A stretch of DNA of 6,497 nucleotides from Actinomycetota bacterium. Its GTDB lineage: Bacteria; Actinomycetota; Thermoleophilia; Gaiellales; Gaiellaceae. The notes beneath the pieces are model-generated. The model was not told the origin of the DNA. It was given only the letters and a program-made list of their open reading frames with translations, and searched no databases. A program made the position numbers and the translations under genes. This document shows positions 1 through 5,295 of the stretch, one piece after another (the stretch's first letter is position 1; each line of letters starts with the position of its first letter). The DNA lies in the NCBI GenBank assembly GCA_013812265.1, contig JACCTQ010000226.1, positions 1-6,497 of the forward strand, given 5' to 3'.

Positions 1-1232
1 TGGGCGAGCCTTCCGACGTCGGCTATCCGCTCATGATCAAGGCGGCCGGCGGCGGCGGCGGCCGCGGGATGCGGCTAATCCGAACGGCAGAAGACCTCGA
101 GGCGGGGCTCGCCGCCGCACGTCGCGAATCGCAGGCGGCCTTCGGTGACGACATGGTGTTCTGCGAGCGGTACATCGAGCGCCCGAAGCACGTCGAGATC
201 CAGCTCCTCGCCGACACGCACGGCACCGTGATCGCTCTCGGCGAGCGCGACTGCTCCATCCAGCGCCGTCACCAGAAGGTGCTCGAGGAGGCGCCCTCCC
301 CCGCCCTCGACCCGGCGGTCAGGGCCCGGATGAGCGACGCAGCGGTCGCTTTCGCTCGGGCCGTGGGGTACCGAGGCGCGGGCACCGCGGAATTCATGCT
401 CTCGGGCCGGGACTTCTACTTCCTGGAGTTGAACGGCCGGATCCAGGTCGAGCACCCGGTCACGGAGCTCGTGACCGGTGTCGATCTCGTGCGGGCGCAG
501 CTTCGCATTGCGAATGGCGGGACCATCGAAGCTGCTCCCGAGCCTCGGGGCCACGCGGTCGAGGTCCGCCTCTACGCGGAAGATCCACGCACGTTCCTTC
601 CTCAGGCGGGACGGATCGAGCACCTCGAGCTGCCGCGGAACGTCCGTGTCGACGCGGGCGTGGAGGCCGGAGACGAGGTCGGCACCGCCTACGACCCGCT
701 GCTTGCGAAGTTGATCGCGCATGCGCCTACGCGCGCCGAGGCCCTCGAGCGACTCCGTGACGCGCTGGACGCAACCGCAGTTCGGGGCGTAACTACCAAC
801 CTCTCGTTTCTGCGCTGGCTCGTGAGCCACCCGGGGGTTCGCTCCGGGGACGTCACGACAGCATTCCTCATGGAACATCCGCCGCTGTCTTCCGCTCCGG
901 CGCGAGCCACGGACGCCCCCTGGCGGCGGACCTGGCGCCTCAACCTTCCCCCGCCACCCGTTCTCCCGCCCCCCGACCCCGACGTCTCCGCAGAAGCGCG
1001 TGGAGCGGTGGGCGGGCCGAGCACTCTGTCCGCGCCGATGCCCGGCACAGTGCTGCGCGTTCTGGTCGCCGAAGGTGACCGGGTTGCGGCGCGCCAGCCA
1101 CTCGTCCTGCTCGAGGCGATGAAGATGGAGACCCCCATTTCCTCGCCGCACGAGGCGATCGTAGGTCGCATCCATGTCCGAGAAGGCGACCGCGTCGTCG
1201 GAGGGGCTCCACTCGTCGAGATCGCGGTGTAG
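1..1232 (+). CDS. Acyl-CoA carboxylase alpha chain (biotin carboxylase + biotin carrier domain), 5'-truncated
   Basis: The reading frame is open from the window edge (first full codon at 3), so the start lies upstream; the ATG at 33 is internal, inside the ATP-grasp loop GYPLMIKAAGGGGGRGMR. About 409 residues are visible; by comparison with E. coli AccC some 150 N-terminal ones are missing. Domains in fragment numbering: ATP-grasp to ~165, with CSIQRRHQK (84-92) and the active-site stretch ELNGRIQVEHPVTE (142-155); biotin carboxylase C-domain ~183-290; Pro-rich linker ~292-340; biotinyl domain 341-409 with PMPG and AMKM. The biotinylated lysine is residue 374 (codon 1122-1124), 35 residues from the C-terminus, the usual distance. 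Known role: ATP-dependent carboxylation of biotin, for transfer by a separate carboxyltransferase subunit to acetyl-, propionyl- or a similar acyl-CoA. The short linker matches the actinobacterial AccA3-like layout rather than MCC/PCC alpha chains with a BT domain. The substrate cannot be told. Canonical NTR reads NGR here. Confidence 0.96.
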   Translation, partial: GEPSDVGYPLMIKAAGGGGGRGMRLIRTAEDLEAGLAAARRESQAAFGDDMVFCERYIERPKHVEIQLLADTHGTVIALGERDCSIQRRHQKVLEEAPSPALDPAVRARMSDAAVAFARAVGYRGAGTAEFMLSGRDFYFLELNGRIQVEHPVTELVTGVDLVRAQLRIANGGTIEAAPEPRGHAVEVRLYAEDPRTFLPQAGRIEHLELPRNVRVDAGVEAGDEVGTAYDPLLAKLIAHAPTRAEALERLRDALDATAVRGVTTNLSFLRWLVSHPGVRSGDVTTAFLMEHPPLSSAPARATDAPWRRTWRLNLPPPPVLPPPDPDVSAEARGAVGGPSTLSAPMPGTVLRVLVAEGDRVAARQPLVLLEAMKMETPISSPHEAIVGRIHVREGDRVVGGAPLVEIAV

Positions 1233-1242
1233 GGCGTAGCCA

Positions 1243-2946
1243 CTACTCGGGCGCCAAGGCGCTTCGAAACGCTCCCAGCCGCGCGGAGATTACGCCGTCG
1301 GCGGCCTCCATGCTCGGCGCGTGGCCGGTCACGGCCGCGATGAACTCGTCACGCTCGAGGGCGTAGAGCCTGGCGACTTCCCGCGCCGTAACCGTGGCTG
1401 TTCTCGGCACCTCCCGGAGAAGCGCAATCTCACCGAAGAAGTCGCCCGGTCCCAGCGTTCGGGTCGGCCGCCCGTCCACCGCGACCTCGACCTCACCGCG
1501 GTCGATGAGGTAGAAGCGCTCGCCCGGGTCGCCCTGTCGGAAGATCTCCTCGCCCGACTGCACATGCACGAGCGCGACGCTCCCCGCGAGCTGCTCGAGG
1601 GTGGCAGGCGGAAGCGGCGCAAACATCGGCGCGCCTCGGAGCAGCGCGAGCTGTCGCTCCACCGCGGGAGCCGCGGCATCGATGGCGACGAGGCGCCTCC
1701 AGAAGACCAGGGCGAGCAGAGGCAGGATGGCGCCGCTGACCCCGAGGGCGCCGCGAATGCCGAAGACGGCGATGAGGACAGGGGCGACCATCCCTCCAAG
1801 ACCGATCGTGGTCACGAGCAGGCTCTCGAGCGCGCCGAACACTCGCGCAAGCACGTCGTCCGGCACGGACCGCTGGAGCAGGGTCGGCCCTGCGACCTCG
1901 ACGATCGTCTCCCCCACGCCGATCAGGCCGAGCAGTACGACCGCGACGAACGGGTTCGGCCAGAGCCCCATGAGGGCAAGCGGGACGCCCCAGAGCAGGA
2001 TGCCGAAGATGAAATCGGACGCGAGCTTCTGGCGCGCGACCAGCGCGAGGGCGACCACCGTGCCGAGCACTCCTCCGATGCCGAAGGCTGAGTTCAGGAA
2101 GCCGACACCCGACTCGCCGAGATCCAGAAGCTCGAGCGCGGACACCACGATGAGCACGCTGAGCGTGCCACCGACGAACGCCTGGGCTCCGTAGAGGCCG
2201 ACGAAGAGACGGAGATCCTTGTCCACGAGGATGGTGCGGAATCCCGCGAGCGCCTCGCCGACGATGCCGCTCGGCTCGGCGGTCGAGTCCTGGCGCCGGG
2301 TCTCCCCCGGCTTGATCCCCGCCACCATCACCGCCGTCCACAGGAACGTACCCCCCGTAGCGAGGAAGACGATCTCGGTGCTCGTCGCGGCGAGTAGGAC
2401 ACCGCCGACCGCCGGGCCGATGAAGCTGGCGACGCTCGCGACAGTGCTCGACGCAACGTTCGCCGCCGTCAGCTCCTCGGGCGTACGCGCGAGCGACGGG
2501 AGGAGTGCGGCCTGCGCGGGCCGAAACGCAGTCGAGACGAGCGTCACGAAGGCGGCGAGCCCGTACACGACGAGGGCCGGTGCGTCCACGGCCACGGCCG
2601 CCGCGGCGGTCGTGATCGTGACGAGACGGACGAGCGTCGCGGCGAGCATCACGCGCTCCCGCCGGTACCGGTCGCCGAGCAGTGCGGCGAAGGGCGCCGC
2701 AATGGCGGTCGGGATGGTTCTGATCAACGCTACGAGCCCGACACCCGCTGCGCCGCCCGCCTCGTACGCGTAGACGGCTAACGCGATCAGATACAGCCAT
2801 TTGCCAGTCTCAGAGCCGACCCAGGCGAGCTGGACGCGCCGAAGATTCGGGTTCGTGAAGACCGCCCGGAACGCCCGCAGCGAATCGGCGAGTCGATCAC
2901 GCAGCGCGGACACCGGACGGAGAATTGCATGTTTCGGCCAATGCAT
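1243..2946 (-). CDS. MFS transporter fused to a C-terminal cyclic-nucleotide-binding domain
   Basis: The product has 567 residues. Residues ~30-425 form an MFS carrier with about 12 hydrophobic segments and a motif-A-like loop GDRYRRERV (91-99); it resembles the MFS_3/EntS-type exporters. Residues ~440-540 form a CRP-like cNMP-binding domain with EEIFRQGDPGERFYLIDRGE and a phosphate-binding cassette GDFFGEIALLREVPRTATV (501-519). Glu506 and Arg515 match the ribose- and phosphate-contacting Glu and Arg of CRP, so ligand binding looks intact. No helix-turn-helix follows, so this is not a transcription factor. Inference: an exporter gated or modulated by a cyclic nucleotide or related ligand; the substrate is unknown. 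The gene converges on the carboxylase gene with a 10-nt gap. The start is uncertain: the ATG at 2946 has no clear Shine-Dalgarno, and an in-frame GTG at codon 12 (PVSALRD) is an alternative without a better site. Confidence 0.93.
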   Translation of the reverse strand: MHWPKHAILRPVSALRDRLADSLRAFRAVFTNPNLRRVQLAWVGSETGKWLYLIALAVYAYEAGGAAGVGLVALIRTIPTAIAAPFAALLGDRYRRERVMLAATLVRLVTITTAAAAVAVDAPALVVYGLAAFVTLVSTAFRPAQAALLPSLARTPEELTAANVASSTVASVASFIGPAVGGVLLAATSTEIVFLATGGTFLWTAVMVAGIKPGETRRQDSTAEPSGIVGEALAGFRTILVDKDLRLFVGLYGAQAFVGGTLSVLIVVSALELLDLGESGVGFLNSAFGIGGVLGTVVALALVARQKLASDFIFGILLWGVPLALMGLWPNPFVAVVLLGLIGVGETIVEVAGPTLLQRSVPDDVLARVFGALESLLVTTIGLGGMVAPVLIAVFGIRGALGVSGAILPLLALVFWRRLVAIDAAAPAVERQLALLRGAPMFAPLPPATLEQLAGSVALVHVQSGEEIFRQGDPGERFYLIDRGEVEVAVDGRPTRTLGPGDFFGEIALLREVPRTATVTAREVARLYALERDEFIAAVTGHAPSMEAADGVISARLGAFRSALAPE

Positions 2947-3015
2947 GGAAGATTCAGGCCTGCATCCGCGTCTTGTGGATCAGAACCCGCAAGAAACGGC
3001 GACCAAGGAGGAGAC
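2947..3015. promoter_or_regulatory. Divergent intergenic spacer, presumed to hold both promoters
   Basis: These 69 bp separate the minus-strand MFS/cNMP gene from the plus-strand repeat-protein gene, so promoters for both should lie here or run into the MFS gene. I found no convincing -35/-10 pair on either strand. TGCATG occurs at 2926-2931 and 2942-2947, 16 bp apart, at the left edge and inside the MFS start; this could be an operator but is short enough to be chance. The only clear signal is the Shine-Dalgarno of the plus-strand gene at the right edge. Confidence 0.4.
3005..3011 (+). promoter_or_regulatory. Strong Shine-Dalgarno (AAGGAGG) fixing the start of the repeat protein
   Basis: AAGGAGG lies four bases (AGAC) before the ATG at 3016. 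It settles the start: the frame is open further upstream, with an ATG at 2929, but that would add 29 residues of unrelated Pro/Arg/Ser composition and has no such site. Confidence 0.85.
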
Positions 3016-3237
3016 ATGGAAGATCAGAAGAGAATCGACGAGGGCATAGCCGGCGACGAGGGCGACGACGTCCAGGCTCACCGCGAGGACATCGGCCGCG
3101 AGGACGTCGGCAAAGAGAGCTTCGGTAAGGAGAGTCTCGGCCGCGACAGCGACGCCCCCGATTTCGAGGCTCACCGCCTGGACATCGGCAAGGAGAGCGT
3201 CGGCAAGGAGAGCGTCGGCAAGGAGAGCGTCGGCTAG
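3016..3237 (+). CDS. Small acidic pentad-repeat protein, 73 aa, function unknown
   Basis: I do not recognise this family. The 73-residue product has two modules: residues 18-45 and 49-73. Each opens with a D(V/F)(Q/E)AHRxD head, then tandem pentads. Module 1 has IGRED, VGKES, FGKES, LGRDS; module 2 has IGKES, VGKES, VGKES and a final VG. The heads are 31 residues apart. Composition is extreme: 22 Asp/Glu against 11 Lys/Arg, 11 Gly, six Ser all within pentads, and no Cys, Trp, Tyr or Thr. No signal peptide or membrane segment is visible. Gly content and hydrophilicity fit a hydrophilin-like disordered stress protein. A multi-core peptide precursor is a second option, because nearly identical repeated Ser/Glu/Lys units occur in some ester- or amide-crosslinked peptides, but no ligase is seen beside it. 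The coding call rests on the strong Shine-Dalgarno, the ATG and repeats that hold in this frame. Transcription probably ends at the hairpin 3262-3288. Confidence 0.8.
   Translation: MEDQKRIDEGIAGDEGDDVQAHREDIGREDVGKESFGKESLGRDSDAPDFEAHRLDIGKESVGKESVGKESVG
3067..3234 (+). repeat. Two-module protein repeat with a 15-bp tandem array
   Basis: Module 1 (3067-3150) and module 2 (3160-3234) encode the same head-plus-pentads pattern. In module 2 the DNA itself is repeated: 15-bp units of (A/G)TCGGCAAGGAGAGC run from 3184 to 3234, about 3.4 copies, with one base different in the first copy. Module 1 pentads have diverged at synonymous and conservative positions (AAA/AAG, GGT/GGC, AGT/AGC), so it looks older or selected at protein level, while module 2 looks recently expanded. 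Confidence 0.9.
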
Positions 3238-3261
3238 ACGCCCACCGAACTCGAGACTTCA

Positions 3262-3288
3262 CGAAGGGCGGCCCTGAGCCGCCCTTCG
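3262..3288. terminator. GC-rich hairpin between convergent genes, likely bidirectional terminator
   Basis: CGAAGGGCGGC (3262-3272) pairs perfectly with GCCGCCCTTCG (3278-3288) around a 5-nt loop CCTGA. It begins 24 bp past the stop of the repeat-protein gene and ends 4 bp before the stop of the GAF gene on the other strand. A short CCTTTC follows on the plus strand; there is no long T-tract on either side, which is common for terminators in GC-rich bacteria. Confidence 0.75.
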
Positions 3289-3292
3289 CCTT

Positions 3293-3931
3293 TCAAGTCG
3301 CCAGCACGTCCTCGAGGGCTGAGAGCAACCGGAGGCCCGCCTCCCTCTTCGGGCCCTCGAGACCGTCGAGCGCCGCCGCGAGCCGCGCCACCACCGCAAC
3401 ATCCTCGCTGCCGTCTTCGTCCAGAGCCGACCGCGCCCTTCGCGTCCGCTGCAGCAGGTCGAGGGCGATCGCAGCCTGATTTGCGAACAGGCCGAGCAGA
3501 TCCATCTCTTCTAGCGTGAACTGCGTCTGGCGGTCGAGCACGGAGAGAACGCCGAGGGCCCGTTCCTCGAGGAGCAGCGGGACGGTCATCAGGCCTTTTG
3601 GCACGTAGCCGGTCCCCTCCGCCACATCGCGTGCGTGACGCGGGTCGGCCGAGACGTCCTCGATCACGAGCGGCTGCCGGGTGACCAGCACCCAGCCCGA
3701 GATGCCCTTGCTGGACGGAAACCGCGTGCCGATCAGGGTGTCCGAGCCTTCGCCTGCAACGGCCTCGAACACGAGCTCGTCGGACGCTTCGTCCAGGAGG
3801 ACGATCGACGACGCGCGCGCGGCGAACATGGCGCGTGCCACCTCGACGATCGACTGCAAGAGCGAGCGGTGCGCCTCCTCGGAGGCGAACACGCCGGCCG
3901 CCACCGCGGATCGGAAGGTTTCCTTGTCCAT
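3293..3931 (-). CDS. GAF-domain protein
   Basis: The product has 212 residues with one GAF domain at about 20-162. Typical positions are the SIVLLDE strand (42-48), the GISGWVLVTRQPLVIEDVS segment (76-94), DPRH (96-99), the TVPLLLEERALGVLSV strands (116-131) and the closing helix FTLEEMDLLGLFANQAAIAL (138-157). A helical Arg/Glu-rich tail follows (163-212), with no HTH, kinase, GGDEF or EAL domain. There is no cysteine at all, so a covalently bound bilin is excluded. GAF domains bind small ligands or pair proteins; here it is a stand-alone sensor or partner. The ATG at 3931 overlaps the peptidase stop in TGATG, which implies translational coupling and suggests that the two proteins act together. 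The ligand is unknown. The frame stays open upstream inside the peptidase gene, but the coupled ATG is the natural start. Confidence 0.9.
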   Translation of the reverse strand: MDKETFRSAVAAGVFASEEAHRSLLQSIVEVARAMFAARASSIVLLDEASDELVFEAVAGEGSDTLIGTRFPSSKGISGWVLVTRQPLVIEDVSADPRHARDVAEGTGYVPKGLMTVPLLLEERALGVLSVLDRQTQFTLEEMDLLGLFANQAAIALDLLQRTRRARSALDEDGSEDVAVVARLAAALDGLEGPKREAGLRLLSALEDVLAT

Positions 3932-4938
3932 CAGGGGCGTGCACCCACATTCGTGGCGGTGAGGTAAAGCACGCTCTTGAGCTGGAAGGGTGTCAGCTCC
4001 GGGTGCTTGCCGAGGATCCGCGCGCAGATCCCAGAGATGTGCGGCGTCGCGAAGCTGTTGCCCGTGCACCGGATCTGCCCGCCGCCTAGCCAAGCCACAT
4101 CGACGCTGACTCCGCGGGCGAAGAACTCGACCGGCGGCGCCGGGTTGTAGAAGAACGTCAGCGGATCGGACTCCTGATGGCTGCCTACGGAGATGACGGC
4201 GGAGAAGCGCCACGGATAGCTCTCGACCGGCATGTTGTGGGCCGAGGCGACGAGCACCGTGCGACGAAAGTAGGCCGTGTCCGCGAGCTCGTGCAGCACA
4301 CCCGCGAACTGGCTTTTCGTCGTGGAGAGGCTCATATTGATCACGTCGAAGCCCTGGTCGATCGCCCAGCGCAGTCCGGCGAGGAGCGTCGGACCGCTGC
4401 CCGTGTAGCCCGCCCCGAGCACGCGCACGCTGAAAAGGCTGCAATCGGGCGCGATCGAACGAACGATGCCTGCACAGGCGGTTCCGTGCCCGCAGAGATC
4501 GCCTTCCGCATCATCCTCGGCCACCGGCGCATCATTCTCACCGAGAGACACCGCCACGGCTCCCTCGAGCGGCCCGACGAGCGGGTGGCTCGGCTCGACG
4601 CCGCTGTCCAGGATGCAGACGCGTGCCCCCGCGCCGCTCGATCCCTCCCACGCCCACTCCCGCGTCACCCGCTCCGGCCACTCGCCCGCGAGCTGAATGC
4701 CCTCGACGGCATCGGGCGACAGGCTCCAGGCGGGCACCGGTGCGGATGGCTCGTGCGCGTGAGCCTCGATCGCCACGCCCGGCCGCCTAGAGGCTTGATG
4801 TGGAATGGGCGTGCATCCAGGAGGGCATGCGCCAAGCAGCGTGGTCGACTCGGTCGGAGTCAAGGCTTGGCTGCCTTGACGTCGGGCGAGGCGGCCGCGA
4901 TGCGCTGTGTGCAGGCCCCCACTCGGGTGTGCGTCCAT
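3931..4938 (-). CDS. Subtilisin-family (S8) serine peptidase without visible signal peptide
   Basis: The product has 335 residues from the ATG at 4938. The catalytic triad is visible: Asp111 in VCILDSGVEPSHP, His151 in CGHGTACAGI, Ser295 in GNSFATPHISG, with Asn235 (SAHNMP) as the oxyanion residue. The serine motif reads GNSFATPH where the family usually has GTSMATPH. Cys149 and Cys155 flank the active His, with others at 108, 166, 291 and 305; together with the lack of an N-terminal hydrophobic segment this points to a cytoplasmic enzyme. No I9-type propeptide is recognisable; residues ~79 onward are the catalytic domain. The start is doubtful: codons 1-54 have GC-ending third positions in 35 of 54 cases against 47 of 54 in codons 55-108, and a GTG at codon 55 (4776-4774) has AGGCGG six bases upstream. 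Starting there gives 281 residues. The gene lies 16 nt after the SCP2 stop and overlaps the GAF start by one base. The substrate is unknown. Confidence 0.93.
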   Translation of the reverse strand: MDAHPSGGLHTAHRGRLARRQGSQALTPTESTTLLGACPPGCTPIPHQASRRPGVAIEAHAHEPSAPVPAWSLSPDAVEGIQLAGEWPERVTREWAWEGSSGAGARVCILDSGVEPSHPLVGPLEGAVAVSLGENDAPVAEDDAEGDLCGHGTACAGIVRSIAPDCSLFSVRVLGAGYTGSGPTLLAGLRWAIDQGFDVINMSLSTTKSQFAGVLHELADTAYFRRTVLVASAHNMPVESYPWRFSAVISVGSHQESDPLTFFYNPAPPVEFFARGVSVDVAWLGGGQIRCTGNSFATPHISGICARILGKHPELTPFQLKSVLYLTATNVGARP

Positions 4939-4953
4939 TTCACATCAAGCCTC
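4790..4953. repeat. Imperfect 29-bp inverted repeat around the peptidase start region
   Basis: The left arm 4790-4818 begins GAGGCTTGATGTGGAATGGG; the right arm 4925-4953 read on the minus strand begins GAGGCTTGATGTGAAATGGA. They match at 24 of 29 positions, including the outer 13 without a mismatch, and enclose 106 bp. The right arm starts one base after the SCP2 stop codon and contains the putative GAGG ribosome site and ATG of the peptidase. The left arm therefore carries a mirror copy of that start on the plus strand. No target-site duplication is evident outside the arms. It may be a small mobile element remnant, an RNA structure or a templated inverted duplication. Confidence 0.8.
4859..4880. 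repeat. Perfect 8-bp hairpin near the centre of the larger inverted repeat
   Basis: GTCAAGGC (4859-4866) pairs with GCCTTGAC (4873-4880) around TTGGCT. Its centre (4869.5) is within 2 bp of the centre of the outer repeat (4871.5), so the whole 164-bp segment can fold as a long interrupted stem-loop. There is no T-tract on either side, so it does not look like a terminator. Confidence 0.7.
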
Positions 4954-4954
4954 T

Positions 4955-5263
4955 TTAAAAGAGCTTCTGCAGCTTCATGGCCGTGCCCATGTCGCCCTGG
5001 ATCTTGACCTTGCCGGTCATGTACGCCGTCATGGGATTGAGCTCGCGGCGAAGGAGTTTCATGAAGTTTTCCTCGGAGACGCGAACCGTGCACTCGGCTT
5101 CCTCGGCTGCCTCGTTGACGGTGACCTTCCCGTCGTCGACCCGGACGGTCCAGGTTCCGGCACCGTCGACGTCGAAGCGGTAGCTCGTGGTCATTCCGGC
5201 GGTCTTCGCAGGATCGACCCGCGAGGGAAGCCCCTCGAAGAACTCTCGTACAGACTCCGGCAC
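4955..5263 (-). CDS. SCP2 sterol-binding-domain protein
   Basis: The 102-residue product is essentially one SCP2 domain. The amphipathic N-terminus (VREFFEGLPSRVDP) is followed by beta strands SYRFDVDGAGTWTVRVDDGK (27-46) and ECTVRVSEENFMKLLRRE (57-74), then the typical end NPMTAYMTGKVKIQGDMG (76-93) and KLQKLF. The family binds lipids or other hydrophobic ligands in a tunnel; bacterial single-domain members mostly have no assigned ligand. The start is GTG at 5263, chosen because GGAGG lies four bases upstream and the family N-terminus fits; the frame is open further upstream, but that would overlap the exporter gene with unrelated sequence. It follows the exporter stop by 32 nt and precedes the peptidase ATG by 16 nt, so it is probably in the same operon. 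No signal peptide is seen, so it should be cytoplasmic. Confidence 0.92.
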   Translation of the reverse strand: MPESVREFFEGLPSRVDPAKTAGMTTSYRFDVDGAGTWTVRVDDGKVTVNEAAEEAECTVRVSEENFMKLLRRELNPMTAYMTGKVKIQGDMGTAMKLQKLF

Positions 5264-5267
5264 GTTT

Positions 5268-5274
5268 CCTCCCT
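5268..5274 (-). promoter_or_regulatory. Shine-Dalgarno (AGGGAGG) fixing the GTG start of the SCP2 gene
   Basis: Read on the minus strand, AGGGAGG is followed by AAAC and then GTG. It is the best ribosome site in the minus-strand operon and sits in the 32-nt gap after the exporter stop codon. It supports the 102-residue SCP2 product rather than any upstream extension. Confidence 0.8.
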
Positions 5275-5295
5275 GGTCGGCGACCGGCAGCGTAT

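Noticed and set aside
75..1175. Long antisense ORF (366 codons) on the minus strand across the carboxylase gene
   Set aside because: It is a GC-driven shadow of a clear biotin carboxylase frame; its translation is Arg/Gly/His-rich with no domain.
1250..1262. Short hairpin GCGCCAAGGCGC between the carboxylase and MFS genes as a terminator
   Set aside because: A 5-bp stem inside the MFS coding end with no T-tract is too weak to call.
1493..2800. 435-codon minus-strand ORF in another frame of the MFS/cNMP gene
   Set aside because: It is Arg-rich and of low complexity, while the overlapping frame encodes an unmistakable MFS-cNMP protein.
2926..2966. TGCATG direct repeats as an operator or promoter for the divergent pair
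   Set aside because: There are only six bases in two copies, partly inside coding sequence, with no matching -35/-10 elements.
2929..3015. Upstream extension of the repeat protein to the ATG at 2929
   Set aside because: There is no ribosome site, the composition is unrelated, it would overlap the start of the divergent MFS gene, and the ATG at 3016 has a strong Shine-Dalgarno.
3935..3946. Third partial copy of the inverted-repeat sequence (GGGCGTGCACCC, 11 of 12 matching 4807-4818)
   Set aside because: It is too short, and the match stops outside these 12 bases; it lies in the peptidase 3' end and chance is a sufficient explanation.
3932..4444. Extension of the GAF frame upstream into the peptidase gene
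   Set aside because: The extension is antisense-free but out of frame with the S8 domain, which has a full catalytic triad there; TGATG coupling explains the GAF start.
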